From NCBI RefSeq assembly GCF_020873895.1, contig NZ_JAHWGT010000025.1, positions 31,586 through 95,585 on the forward strand: a stretch of 64,000 nucleotides of DNA, written 5' to 3'. How positions within the stretch are numbered: the stretch's first letter is position 1; every line of letters begins with the position of its first letter. The notes under the pieces were generated by a model, which saw only the letters and a list, made by a program, of their open reading frames with translations, did no database searches and was not told the origin of the DNA. This stretch comes from Streptomyces sp. DH12 (GTDB lineage: Bacteria; Actinomycetota; Actinomycetes; Streptomycetales; Streptomycetaceae). This document shows positions 54,186-63,685 of this stretch, piece by piece. The position numbers and the translations under genes were made by a program.

Positions 54186-54574
54186 CCCCAGGGGCAGGAG
54201 CGGCGCTCACCCGGCTCGCCCTGCGGCCGCGGGTGATTCCCGGAATCGCCGAGTTCGCCCGCGGCGGTGTCCCCGCTCCAGCGGCCACGGACGACAGCAA
54301 CGAGTGGGTGGACGGCTTCTGCTGGCTCTACTGCGGTCAACGCTGGACGCGTGTCCTCTGGATCGGCCCCGCCAGCGTCGCCGGCGCCCAGGCACCGATG
54401 TATGCATGCGGCCCCTGCATCAAGACGCTGCATGAGCTGGTCTGGCAGGCCATCCTCCTCGGCGACGCCCCGGCCGCGCGGACACGGCAAGAGGAGCCGC
54501 GCGACACGGAGACGCCAGCTACAAGGCGTACTGGCAGGCACCGGGGCCAAGCCAGAATCCTCCGCCGCCGATAG
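54182..54574 (+). CDS. Small Cys-rich protein, possible zinc finger
   Basis: 130 residues. CWLYCGQRW and YACGPCIKTLHELVW provide two Cys pairs spaced about 40 residues apart, a likely zinc site. LRPRVIPGIAEFARGG precedes them. The C-terminus is basic. The GTG at 54182 overlaps the CYTH stop by 4 bases. Unknown function; it is the last gene of the group and a hairpin follows. Confidence 0.65.
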   Translation: MTPGAGAALTRLALRPRVIPGIAEFARGGVPAPAATDDSNEWVDGFCWLYCGQRWTRVLWIGPASVAGAQAPMYACGPCIKTLHELVWQAILLGDAPAARTRQEEPRDTETPATRRTGRHRGQARILRRR

Positions 54575-54580
54575 ACACCC

Positions 54581-54637
54581 GCCCCAGACACAGGAGAGGC
54601 CACGCGTCCCCTAGTGGCACGAGCCTGTGCCTGGGGC
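54581..54637 (+). terminator. Hairpin after the gene group
   Basis: GCCCCAGACACAGG (54581-54594) and CCTGTGCCTGGGGC (54624-54637) pair with one mismatch over a 29-base loop, seven bases after the last stop codon. Confidence 0.45.
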
Positions 54638-55571
54638 GGGCCCAAGCCGCGCTCGTCGGCAGGCACAACCAGCGGTAATCAGATGGGGCGCTGATCGCCC
54701 ATTCCAGTGGTCAGCGTCTGCCGCTCCATGTCGTTTCCCCCGTCGTTTCGGGCGTCGGATCCCCTGTCGCTTCCATGTACGTGCTTGGATGCGACGCCCC
54801 ACGGGGCGTTAGAGGTACAGGTCAGAGCCAGTACGAGCCACTACAGTCCGGGGCCGACTGTATATCGGTGCAGCTATGCATCCCGATCTACTCGGATGGT
54901 CGGCGGGCCCCGAACTGCACTGCGCCCTTGGTGCCGCCCCTGGATGCCTTGCTGCCCCTCTCCTGCGCTTCCCGTGGGGCAACGCTCGTACCGCAGCCCA
55001 TGCACCGGCATGTTCGCCGACCACCTGAATGACTGCCGCTGGTCCCGTCCAGCGCCCCAGTCGTGTCACGGACGGGCCGTAGCAGCGAGCAGCACAACGC
55101 CCCCGGAATCCGCCGTGCTGGTGGTTCCCCGGTGTTGGAACCGTCCGCCGGGCCGATCGGTGAGCGATCTGTGCCCGTGAGGCTGGAGTGCTCGATCGGT
55201 CTTCCGATCGACGCCGCTGCCGTAGGTCAGCAACCTCTGAGCCGCACGCCCCTCTCGGGCCGGCCCACCAGCGTGGCGGCAGGGGCTGCCGATCGTCGGC
55301 ATGACTCCTCAGAGCCGTGCGCTCCACCACGTCTCAATGTCTCTGCGCCGATCGTGAGCCACATGCTCGGGGGTGGCTCGCGACTGGCTCCCCACTGGCT
55401 CGCTGTTCCTGAGGTCTGGGCGTACAGGGGGCTGCATGCCGAGGGGCAGGCGATGGCAAATCTGCCGTGCCAAGTCTCTATTACGTCATGTGAGCAGCGA
55501 TGCAACTCCAACTCTGGACGGCGCCGAGCCCGGTCGCGATCTAGGTTCCCACGAGACGAGAGCTACCCGAG
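54638..55571. other. Gap of about 930 bases without supported gene
   Basis: It is less GC-rich than its surroundings (TATATC, CTATGC stretches). Open frames on both strands lack protein-like composition. It may be remnant DNA between the gene group and the recombinase. Confidence 0.5.
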
Positions 55572-55775
55572 ATGGAGCGTCCATGGTCGACGACCACCCG
55601 CGCCGCCCCGCAAAGGCCCTGCTCAGGCACGGGGCTGCGGGTGGTCGTGGAGTACGTCGTCGTCGATGGCGCGGACGCCAACGCGCTGGCTCAGCGTCAG
55701 GGAGCCGCGATCCGCGAGGTGCTGGAGTGGGCATGCGCCCGCCAGAGCGCCTCTCGGGGGAGCGGTCCCGCGTGA
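55572..55775 (+). CDS. Small protein upstream of the recombinase
   Basis: 67 residues; VVVEYVVVDGADANALAQRQ and REVLEWACARQ look protein-like and amphipathic. No clear ribosome-binding site. Its place 32 bases before the recombinase suggests a linked small regulator or directionality factor, but nothing in the sequence proves that. Confidence 0.4.
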   Translation: MERPWSTTTRAAPQRPCSGTGLRVVVEYVVVDGADANALAQRQGAAIREVLEWACARQSASRGSGPA

Positions 55776-55807
55776 GCGCCTCGGCCGAGAGTCGTGGAGG
55801 GACAGAC

Positions 55808-57815
55808 ATGCCAGGCACCCCGCCCAACGCCCCACCCTGGGCGCCGCCCGTACCCGGCCGCCCCTGGTCGCCGACAGGCATTCCGGACACCACGGCGCTT
55901 CCGGTGACGGTCCCGGTGGCATGGCTCGGGAGGACCTCCACCGAAGACGCCCAGGACCCCACGCTCTCCCTGCCCCGGCAGCTCCGCAACGCCCGCGCTG
56001 CACTGCCCCCGGGCTGGGTGATCGTGGCGCACTTCTACGACGTCGAGTCCGGGCGCAAGGAGCTGCGCGAGCGCGGCACGTCTCAGGCGCACCAGCAGTT
56101 CAACATCCCGATCCCGCGCGACGGGAGCGTTGCCGATCTCCTGACCGAGGCCCAGCGTCCGGACCGTCGCTTCGCGGCCGTCATCTGCGAGTCCATCGAG
56201 CGCGTCGCCCGCCGCACCTACTTCGGTACGAAGATCGAGTACGAGCTGGAGCAGGCCGGGGTCACCCTGTGCGCCGCCGACGAGCCGATCGTCACCGGTC
56301 CGCGGGCCAAGCGGGCCACGCCGACACTCACGCGCCGCGTCAAGCAGGCCGTCTCCGAGTGGTACGTGCTCCAGATGCTGGAGCTGTCCTGGGACGGCTT
56401 CGTCGAGCACGTCTCCCAGGGCTGGAACGTCGGCAAGCCCCCGTACGGCTACCTCGCGGAGAAGGTGCCGCACCCGGTCCCGGCGCGACGAGCCGAGGGG
56501 CGTACCGAAGCACCGCCTTGTCCCCGATCCGCCTCGGGCGCCGGCGGTCACCCGGATCTTCCAGCTCCGTGGGCTGGACAAGCTCGGGTACGACGCGATC
56601 GCCGATCGCCTCAATCTGGATCTCGTCGCATACCCACCGCCGGAACCGACCCGCGCCGAGATGGCGCTGGGCCGCTGGAGCGGGTCCGCCGTACGGGAGA
56701 TCCTGCGTAATCCGAAGTACACCGGCTACCAGGTCTGGAACCGCCGCGCGACGAAGAAGGGCGGCCGGAACAACGATCCGAAGGACTGGGTGTCGTCCCC
56801 GCAGCCCACCCACGAGCCGCTCGTGACCAGGGAGCTGTTCGACGCCGTGTCGGTCATGGGCAAGAGGTGCCAGGGCTCGCGGAGCACCGACGCGCCCAAC
56901 ACCCATCCGGCCACCAAGCGCTCCTACGTACTCCGGTCGTACGTCACCTGCGACATCTGCGACCGCCGCATGTTCGGCAAGGCCCGCCACCAGATCTCGT
57001 ACTACGCCTGCCAGCTCGATCCGAACGAACACCGCGATCGGCCCTGGTTCCCCGACCATCCCAAGAGTCTGTGGATCCGCGAAGAGACCTTGGTCAATGC
57101 TATCTCCCGCTTCTTCGCGACACGGATCTTCGGCCCCGGCCGACACAGCTACCTCAGCGCCGCACTCGAAGCCGCCCAGCCCGGGCACGACGCCGGTGCC
57201 CGCGTCGCCAAGGAGCGCGCCGCCCTGGAGCAGGCCATCAGCGCCATCAGCCAGCGCCAAGCCCGCCTCATCCGCGCGCTCGCCGACGGCACCGGACACG
57301 ACGACCAGGACGCCGTCTTCGACCCGGCGCAGGAGCAGGAGTTCCGCGACGCCATCCGTCAGGAACACGCGACGCTGGGTGCCCAACGCAAAGCCCTCGC
57401 CGAGCAGTTGGCCTGCCTCAACGCCCAGCCAACGACGGGCAACGCTGTCGACCCCTCAGCCCTGTTGGACGCCCTACCGCACCTCGACGTCGATCTCTCC
57501 CTCGTCCCGGAGAAGGTCCAACGCCGCCTCTACAGCGCCTTCAGCCTGGCAGTCCGCTACAGCCGCCCCCGCGAAGAGCTCACCCTCCGGGTGACCATCC
57601 CGGGGCACATGGTGGACGGACTGGTGTCCGTCACCCGCGAGCTGGAGCCGTGGAACAAAAAATCGGGTTCCCGCACCGAAGTGCTGGAACCCGATCATGG
57701 CACTCGGAGTGGACAATCGCGGCAAAGCCGACGCGTCCGTTCTCATCTTTCGAGTGCCCCCGGCAGGATTCGAACCTGCGCACACGGCTCCGGAGGCCGT
57801 TGCTCTATCCCCTGA
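55808..57815 (+). pseudogene. Large serine recombinase, frameshifted by one extra base
   Basis: The catalytic domain has LGRTSTEDAQDPTLSLPRQL with the likely nucleophile Ser44, and FAAVICESIERVARR. The recombinase domain (LSWDGFVEHVSQGWNVGKPP), AVREILRNPKYTGYQVWNRR, the zinc-ribbon Cys pair TCDIC and a coiled coil follow. At about 56507 an extra G moves the frame: the N-terminal frame turns to nonsense, while VPKHRLVPDP continues in the second frame to 57815. The ATG at 55808 has GGAGGG upstream. The last 50 codons run through the tRNA-Arg terminator and antisense to the tRNA, so the native C-terminus probably ends near 57650. Confidence 0.82.
57656..57695 (-). terminator. Rho-independent terminator of tRNA-Arg
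   Basis: ATCGGGTTCC (57662-57671) and GGAACCCGAT (57686-57695) pair, with an inner GCAC-CGAA-GTGC stem. On the minus strand the hairpin is followed by a run of seven T. It lies about 60 bases after the tRNA 3' end, inside the recombinase reading frame on the other strand. Confidence 0.88.
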
Positions 57816-57826
57816 GCTACGGGGGC
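57755..57826 (-). tRNA. tRNA-Arg (anticodon CCG)
   Basis: Read on the minus strand it begins GCCCCCGTAGCTCAGGGGAT and closes with CGGGGGC pairing to the first seven bases, discriminator A. The anticodon stem ACGGC/GCCGT encloses loop CTCCGGA with anticodon CCG at 57791-57793. The T-arm is GCAGGTTCGAATCCTGC. CCA is not encoded. A serine recombinase reads into it from the other strand, so it is the likely integration target of the neighbouring island. Confidence 0.95.
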
Positions 57827-57855
57827 GTGCGCCGTGTTTCTCGGCGACGGGTAGA

Positions 57856-57886
57856 ACCCTACCAGCTCCCGACGGGTGGCTGTGAA
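57856..57886 (-). promoter_or_regulatory. Promoter of tRNA-Arg
   Basis: On the minus strand TTCACA (57881-57886) and TAGGGT (57856-57861), 19 bases apart, sit about 30 bases before the tRNA 5' end. Confidence 0.5.
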
Positions 57887-57984
57887 CAGGTATTTCGGGG
57901 GGCCGCGTGGCGTGTGGTCGCCCGCTGGGGGCGGAAGTGGCGAAAAGCCGGACGCGGGGGGCGGGCGGCACCTACGCTCGAGTT

Positions 57985-58407
57985 GTGTCAGGCGTCTCCG
58001 GTCGGGTGCTGGTTGTGGACGACAACCGGGTCATCCGGCAGCTGATCAGGGTCAACCTCGAGCTGGAGGGCTTCGAGGTGGTGACCGCGGCCGACGGTGC
58101 CGAGTGTCTGGAAGTCGTCCATCGCTTCCGGCCCGACGTGGTGACGCTCGACGTGGTCATGCCCCGGCTGGACGGGCTGCGGACGGCCGCCCTGCTGCGC
58201 GGTGACCCGCGGACGCGGCACGTGCCGGTCGCGATCATCAGCGCGTGCGACCAGGCCGAGGTCGAGAGCGGTCTCGACGCGGGCGTCGACGCCTTCCTCG
58301 CCAAGCCCTTCGAGCCCGCCGATCTCGTACGGCTCGTGCGGCGGTTGATGCCGCCGCCGATGGACGGGCACCACGGCGCCGGCCACGCGGGCAGCTCCTG
58401 CGGTTGA
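57985..58407 (+). CDS. Receiver-only response regulator
   Basis: 140 residues, a single REC domain: VLVVDDNRVIR (acidic pair), VVTLDVVMPRLDG (phospho-Asp), AIISACD (Thr/Ser switch position) and AFLAKPFEPADL (Lys). There is no output domain. The GTG at 57985 lies 7 bases after TACGCT, which fits a leaderless transcript. It may act by protein contact, CheY/DivK-like. No kinase gene adjoins it. Confidence 0.88.
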   Translation: MSGVSGRVLVVDDNRVIRQLIRVNLELEGFEVVTAADGAECLEVVHRFRPDVVTLDVVMPRLDGLRTAALLRGDPRTRHVPVAIISACDQAEVESGLDAGVDAFLAKPFEPADLVRLVRRLMPPPMDGHHGAGHAGSSCG

Positions 58408-58674
58408 GTTCCCGGGGGAGCAGGAGGAGCAAGGGGAGCAGAGGTCAGGCGGGGCGGCGCCCGTCGGGGTGGGGACTCTGTTCGTCAGGGGTTCGCCCTC
58501 GCGTCACCTGGCCTGATCGCGCTGCGGTGCGGGTGGCGGGTGGGGTGTTTTCGCTGGTCAGCCGGGTGTGGGGGAGGGTTGGGGGATCGGTGTGGCCGGG
58601 ATTGATCGGGGCTCGGTGACCAGATCGCGAAACCGGTTCGCGTACCCACCCCCCTCCTCGCCTACGCTTGTCCC

Positions 58675-59757
58675 GTGACCCCCGCGGACCTCTCCCTCAC
58701 CGTGCTGCGCGCCGTGCGTCGTGCGGTGGGTGACGGTGCGCTGCGCGTGGCCGACGTCCCCGCGCGGGTCGTCGTCGAGCGGCCCCGGCCCGGGGGGCGC
58801 GGCGACTGGGCGACGAACGCCGCCCTCCAGCTCGCCGGGCCCGCGGCGCTGCCGCCCCGGCAGGTCGCCGAGGTGCTGCGGGAGCGGCTCCTCGACGCGC
58901 CCGGCATCGCGGCCGTCGACATCACGGGCCCCGGGTTCCTCAACCTCACCCTGCGGGCCGGCGCCCGCGCCGACGCCGACCGGCTGCTCCTGCGCCGCGT
59001 CCTCGACGAGGGTCGGCGGTACGGGTACGGGGACGCCCTCGCCGGGCTCCCCGCCGACGAGGTCGTCTTCCGGAACGACGCCGGCCGTACCGGACACCGG
59101 GGTGCCGCTCCCGGCGCCCCGGAGGCCCCCTTCCGTACCTCCCGTGTCGCCGTGCTGGCCGAGGCCGTCGTCGCCCTGCTCCGCTCGCAGGGTGCCCCCG
59201 CGCGCATCGCCCCCGGCGGCCGGCGGCCGGCCGCCGTGCCCGCGCACTACGACGTCGACGCCGTCCTCGGTCCCGACGCCCGCCGCTGGGCCCTGCTGCG
59301 GCCCGCGCCCCACGACCGGGTGCTCGACCCGGGGCCGCTGCTGCGCCAGGTCGAGGCGCCCGGCGCGCTGTTCACCGTCCAGTACGCGCACGCCCGCGCC
59401 CGCGCGCTCGTGCGCAACGCCGCCGACCTGGGGTTCGACGGGGGGAGGGGGGCGGAGTGGGCAGCCGGCCGTGACCTCCGCGCCGAGGACCCCCACGCCG
59501 CCGCCCTGCTCACCGCGCTCGCCGACCACCCCGCCGTGCTCCTCGCCGCCGCCCGGCAGCACGCGCCGGACCGGTTCGCCCGGCAGCTGGAGGCCGTAGC
59601 CGACGCGCTCCTGGGGTTCCAGCACACCGTGCTGCCCCGCGGGGACGAGAAACCCTCGGCCGCCCACCGCTGCCGGCTCGCCCTCGCCGAGGCCGCCGGA
59701 GCGGTGCTCGCCGGCGGCCTGTCCCTGCTCGGCATCAGCGCCCCCGAACACCTGTGA
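58675..59757 (+). CDS. nrtL: ArgRS-related anticodon-binding protein without catalytic domain
   Basis: 360 residues. The first 110 match the ArgRS N-terminal tRNA-binding domain ([27 protein letters not shown]). The catalytic region with its HIGH and KMSKS-type motifs is missing or reduced to an Ala/Pro-rich stretch. The last 150 residues are a DALR anticodon-binding domain ([29 protein letters not shown]). It should bind tRNA-Arg but not charge it. It stands where argS precedes lysA in mycobacteria. The GTG at 58675 follows TACGCT and is probably leaderless. Confidence 0.82.
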   Translation: MTPADLSLTVLRAVRRAVGDGALRVADVPARVVVERPRPGGRGDWATNAALQLAGPAALPPRQVAEVLRERLLDAPGIAAVDITGPGFLNLTLRAGARADADRLLLRRVLDEGRRYGYGDALAGLPADEVVFRNDAGRTGHRGAAPGAPEAPFRTSRVAVLAEAVVALLRSQGAPARIAPGGRRPAAVPAHYDVDAVLGPDARRWALLRPAPHDRVLDPGPLLRQVEAPGALFTVQYAHARARALVRNAADLGFDGGRGAEWAAGRDLRAEDPHAAALLTALADHPAVLLAAARQHAPDRFARQLEAVADALLGFQHTVLPRGDEKPSAAHRCRLALAEAAGAVLAGGLSLLGISAPEHL

Positions 59758-59773
59758 GAGCTGTGAGAGTGAC

Positions 59774-61165
59774 ATGAGCCGTTCCGCACACCCCGCCGGG
59801 CCCCGCCACGCGGACGTCCTCCCCGAAGGGCACTACACCGCGCCCCCCGCGGACCTGAACCACCTCGACGCCAAGGTGTGGTCGCGTACCGTGCGGCGCG
59901 GCGACGACGGCGTCGTGACCGTCGGCGGCCTGCGGGTCACCGACCTCGCCGAGGAGTACGGCACCCCCGCCTACGTCCTCGACGAAGCCGACTTCCGGGC
60001 GCGCTGCCGCGCCTGGTCCGACGCCTTCGGCGCGGACGCCGACGTGTTCTACGCGGGCAAGGCGTTCCTCTCCCGGGCCGTCGTGCGCTGGCTGACCGAG
60101 GAGGGGCTCAACCTCGACGTCTGCTCCGGCGGCGAACTGGCCACCGCGCTCTCCGCCGGCATGCCCGCCGACCGGATCGCCTTCCACGGCAACAACAAGA
60201 CCCCCGACGAGATCCGGCGGGCCGTCGAGGCGGGCGTCGGGCGGATCGTCCTCGACTCCTTCCAGGAGATCGCCCGCGTCGCGCACGTCGCCCGCTCCCT
60301 CGACCGGCGCCAGCGCGTGCAGATCCGGGTGACCGTCGGAGTCGAGGCCCACACGCACGAGTTCATCGCCACCGCCCACGAGGACCAGAAGTTCGGCATC
60401 GCCCTCGCCGGCGGTCAGGCAGCGGAGGCCGTGCGCCGCGTCCTCGGCCTCGACTCGCTCGAACTGGTCGGCATCCACTCGCACATCGGGTCGCAGATCT
60501 TCGACATGGCCGGGTTCGAGGTCGCCGCGCGGCGCGTCGTGTCGCTGCTCGCCGCGGTCCGCGACGAGCACGGCGTCGAGCTGCCGGAGATCGACCTCGG
60601 CGGTGGGCTCGGCATCGCGTACACCCCCGACGACGACCCGCGCGAGCCGCACGAGATCGCCAAGGCGCTCGGTGAGATCGTCACCCGCGAGTGCGAGGCC
60701 GCCGGGCTGGCCACGCCCCGCATCTCCGTCGAGCCGGGGCGCGCGATCGTCGGCCCGACCGCGTTCACCCTGTACGAGGTCGGCACGGTCAAGGTGCTGG
60801 AGGGGCTGCGCACGTACGTCTCCGTCGACGGCGGCATGTCCGACAACATCAGGACCGCCCTGTACGACGCCGAGTACAGCGTCTCGCTCGTCTCCCGCGC
60901 CTCCGACGCCGAGCCGGTGCTCTGCCGGGTCGTCGGCAAGCACTGTGAGAGTGGCGACATCGTCGTCAAGGACGCGTTCCTCCCCGCCGACCTCGCGCCC
61001 GGCGACCTGATCGCCGTCCCGGCCACCGGCGCGTACTGCCGCTCCATGGCCAGCAACTACAACCACGCACTGCGCCCGCCCGTCGTCGCCGTCTCCGACG
61101 GTGCCGCGCGGGTGGTCGTCCGGCGCGAGACGGAGGAAGATCTCCTGCGTCTCGATGTCGGTTGA
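59774..61165 (+). CDS. lysA: Diaminopimelate decarboxylase
   Basis: 463 residues, a fold-III PLP enzyme: [18 protein letters not shown] (PLP Lys), [34 protein letters not shown] (PLP phosphate loop), [11 protein letters not shown] and [10 protein letters not shown] (active-site Cys/Glu). It makes lysine from meso-diaminopimelate, the last step of lysine synthesis. Start ATG 59774, 17 bases after nrtL, so the two are probably co-transcribed. Confidence 0.96.
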   Translation: MSRSAHPAGPRHADVLPEGHYTAPPADLNHLDAKVWSRTVRRGDDGVVTVGGLRVTDLAEEYGTPAYVLDEADFRARCRAWSDAFGADADVFYAGKAFLSRAVVRWLTEEGLNLDVCSGGELATALSAGMPADRIAFHGNNKTPDEIRRAVEAGVGRIVLDSFQEIARVAHVARSLDRRQRVQIRVTVGVEAHTHEFIATAHEDQKFGIALAGGQAAEAVRRVLGLDSLELVGIHSHIGSQIFDMAGFEVAARRVVSLLAAVRDEHGVELPEIDLGGGLGIAYTPDDDPREPHEIAKALGEIVTRECEAAGLATPRISVEPGRAIVGPTAFTLYEVGTVKVLEGLRTYVSVDGGMSDNIRTALYDAEYSVSLVSRASDAEPVLCRVVGKHCESGDIVVKDAFLPADLAPGDLIAVPATGAYCRSMASNYNHALRPPVVAVSDGAARVVVRRETEEDLLRLDVG

Positions 61166-61185
61166 TGAAATAGATGTCTCAGGAT

Positions 61186-61215
61186 CCGGACGGGTGGGGA
61201 GAAACTCCCGTCCGG
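61186..61215 (+). terminator. Hairpin between lysA and hom
   Basis: CCGGACGGG (61186-61194) and CCCGTCCGG (61207-61215) pair perfectly over 12 bases. It may end lysA transcripts or attenuate read-through into hom. No leader peptide rich in Thr, Ile or Met codons was seen. Confidence 0.5.
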
Positions 61216-61269
61216 TGAGTGAGACTGGAACACCGTAGAAATACGTAGAAGGACAGGAAACGAGGTCGG

Positions 61270-62571
61270 ATGATGCGTACGCGTCCGCTGAAGGTGGCGC
61301 TGCTGGGCTGTGGAGTGGTCGGCTCAGAGGTGGCGCGCATCATGACGACGCACGCCGACGACCTCGCCGCGCGCATCGGCGCGCCGGTCGAGCTCGCCGG
61401 CGTGGCCGTCCGCCGGCCGTCCAAGGTCCGCGAGGGCATCGACCCCGAACTGATCACCACCGACGCGACGGCCCTGGTGAAACGGGGCGACATCGACGTC
61501 GTCGTCGAGGTCATCGGCGGGGTCGAGCCGGCCCGCACGCTCATCACCACCGCCTTCGAGCACGGCGCCTCCGTCGTCTCGGCGAACAAGGCGCTCCTCG
61601 CCCAGGACGGCGCCGCGCTGCACGCCACCGCCGAGGAGCACGGCCGCGACCTCTACTACGAGGCCGCCGTCGCCGGCGCCATCCCGCTGATCCGGCCGCT
61701 GCGCGAGTCCCTCGCCGGCGACAAGGTCAACCGCGTCCTCGGCATCGTCAACGGCACCACCAACTTCATCCTCGACAAGATGGACACCTCCGGGGCCGGG
61801 TACTCCGAGGCGCTCGACGAGGCCACCGCCCTCGGGTACGCCGAGGCCGACCCGACCGCCGACGTCGAGGGCTTCGACGCCGCCGCCAAGGCCGCGATCC
61901 TCGCCGGCATCGCCTTCCACACCCGGGTGCGCCTCGACGACGTGTACCGCGAGGGGATGACCGAGGTCACCGCCGCCGACTTCGCGTCCGCGAAGCGCAT
62001 GGGGTGCACCATCAAACTCCTCGCCATCTGCGAGCGCGCCGCCGACGGCGGGTCCGTCACCGCGCGCGTCCACCCGGCGATGATCCCGCTCAGCCACCCG
62101 CTCGCCTCCGTCCGCGGCGCGTACAACGCCGTGTTCGTCGAGTCCGAGGCGGCCGGGCAGCTCATGTTCTACGGTCCGGGCGCCGGCGGTTCGCCGACCG
62201 CGTCCGCCGTGCTCGGCGACCTCGTCGCCGTCTGCCGCAACCGCCTCAACGACGCGACGGGCCCCGGCGACTCCGCGTACACGCAGCTGCCCGTGGGCTC
62301 CATGGGCGAGGTCGTGACGCGGTACCACATCAGCCTCGACGTGGCCGACAAGCCGGGTGTCCTCGCCCAGGTCGCGACGGTCTTCGCCGAGCACGGCGTA
62401 TCCATCGACACGGTGCGCCAGCAAGGTCGACCAGACACGGACGGCGAGGCGTCCCTCGTCGTCGTCACCCACCGCGCGCCGGACGCCGCCCTCAACGGGA
62501 CCGTCGAGGCGCTGCGCAAGCTCGACACCGTGCGCGGTGTCGCCAGCATCATGCGGGTTGAAGGGGAGTAG
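61270..62571 (+). CDS. hom: Homoserine dehydrogenase
   Basis: 433 residues. [16 protein letters not shown] is the NAD(P)-binding start; [13 protein letters not shown] and [21 protein letters not shown] are the catalytic family motifs, the last quoted in short. The C-terminal 80 residues ([20 protein letters not shown]) are an ACT domain, which usually gives threonine feedback. ATG 61270 and 61273 are both possible; GAGG lies upstream. It sends aspartate semialdehyde to homoserine. Confidence 0.96.
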   Translation: MMRTRPLKVALLGCGVVGSEVARIMTTHADDLAARIGAPVELAGVAVRRPSKVREGIDPELITTDATALVKRGDIDVVVEVIGGVEPARTLITTAFEHGASVVSANKALLAQDGAALHATAEEHGRDLYYEAAVAGAIPLIRPLRESLAGDKVNRVLGIVNGTTNFILDKMDTSGAGYSEALDEATALGYAEADPTADVEGFDAAAKAAILAGIAFHTRVRLDDVYREGMTEVTAADFASAKRMGCTIKLLAICERAADGGSVTARVHPAMIPLSHPLASVRGAYNAVFVESEAAGQLMFYGPGAGGSPTASAVLGDLVAVCRNRLNDATGPGDSAYTQLPVGSMGEVVTRYHISLDVADKPGVLAQVATVFAEHGVSIDTVRQQGRPDTDGEASLVVVTHRAPDAALNGTVEALRKLDTVRGVASIMRVEGE

Positions 62572-62576
62572 GACCC

Positions 62577-63647
62577 ATGACCACCAAGGGCACCCACCAG
62601 TGGCGCGGCATCATCGAGGAGTACCGGGACCGCCTCCCGGTCACGGACGCGACGCCCGTCGTCTCGCTCCGTGAGGGTGGTACGCCGCTCGTCCCGGCTC
62701 AGGTCCTCTCCGAGCGCACGGGCTGCGAGGTGCACCTGAAGGTCGAGGGGGCCAACCCGACCGGCTCCTTCAAGGACCGCGGCATGACGATGGCCATCAC
62801 CCGTGCCAAGGAGGAGGGCGCCAAGGCGGTCATCTGCGCCTCCACCGGCAACACCTCCGCCTCCGCCGCCGCCTACGCGGTGCGCGCCGGCATGGTGTGC
62901 GCGGTGCTCGTCCCGCAGGGCAAGATCGCCCTCGGCAAGATGGGCCAGGCGCTCGTCCACGGGGCGCGGATCCTCCAGGTCGACGGCAACTTCGACGACT
63001 GCCTGACGCTCGCCCGGGGCCTCTCCGACAACTACCCCGTCGCGCTCGTCAACTCGGTCAACCCCGTGCGGATCGAGGGGCAGAAGACCGCCGCGTTCGA
63101 GATCGTGGACATGCTCGGCGACGCCCCCGACATCCACGTCCTGCCCGTCGGCAACGCCGGCAACATCACCGCGTACTGGAAGGGGTACGGCGAGTACGCC
63201 AAGGACGGCGTCGCCGGCCGCACCCCGCGCATGTGGGGCTTCCAGGCGTCCGGTTCCGCCCCGCTGGTGCGCGGCGAGGTCGTCAAGGACCCGTCGACCA
63301 TCGCCACCGCGATCCGCATCGGCAACCCGGCCTCCTGGGACTTCGCGCTCGCCGCGCGCGACGAGTCGGGCGGCTTCATCGACGAGGTGACGGACCGTGA
63401 GATCCTGCGCGCCTACCGGCTGTTGGCGGCGCAGGAGGGCGTGTTCGTCGAGCCGGCGTCCGCCGCCTCCGTGGCCGGCCTGCTGAAGGCCGCCGAGCAG
63501 GGCAAGGTCGACCCGGGCCAGACCATCGTCTGCACCGTCACCGGCAACGGCCTCAAGGACCCGGACTGGGCGGTCGCCGGCGCGCCGCAGCCCGTCACCG
63601 TCCCGGTCGACGCCGCGGCGGCGGCGGAGCGCCTCGGCCTCGCCTGA
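62577..63647 (+). CDS. thrC: Threonine synthase
   Basis: 356 residues, a fold-II PLP enzyme: [11 protein letters not shown] (PLP Lys), [14 protein letters not shown] (phosphate pocket), [17 protein letters not shown] (Gly-rich loop) and [12 protein letters not shown]. It converts phosphohomoserine to threonine. Start ATG 62577 lies five bases after the hom stop with GGGAG upstream, so they form an operon. The kinase gene thrB is expected next, beyond the window. Confidence 0.96.
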   Translation: MTTKGTHQWRGIIEEYRDRLPVTDATPVVSLREGGTPLVPAQVLSERTGCEVHLKVEGANPTGSFKDRGMTMAITRAKEEGAKAVICASTGNTSASAAAYAVRAGMVCAVLVPQGKIALGKMGQALVHGARILQVDGNFDDCLTLARGLSDNYPVALVNSVNPVRIEGQKTAAFEIVDMLGDAPDIHVLPVGNAGNITAYWKGYGEYAKDGVAGRTPRMWGFQASGSAPLVRGEVVKDPSTIATAIRIGNPASWDFALAARDESGGFIDEVTDREILRAYRLLAAQEGVFVEPASAASVAGLLKAAEQGKVDPGQTIVCTVTGNGLKDPDWAVAGAPQPVTVPVDAAAAAERLGLA

Positions 63648-63653
63648 CCCCGC

Positions 63654-63685
63654 CCCGCGGGCCCCGGCGACCCGGGGCCCGCGGG
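63654..63685 (+). terminator. Perfect 14-bp hairpin after thrC
   Basis: CCCGCGGGCCCCGG (63654-63667) and CCGGGGCCCGCGGG (63672-63685) pair across 4 bases, 7 bases after the thrC stop. No T-tract. Confidence 0.65.

Noticed and set aside
54707-55302. Several open frames in the gap before the recombinase
   Set aside because: They overlap each other on both strands, have no ribosome-binding site and show no recognisable motif.
55063-56826. Alternative long frame through the recombinase start
   Set aside because: Only short parts are coherent; the ATG at 55808 with its ribosome-binding site and Ser44 motif explains the N-terminus.
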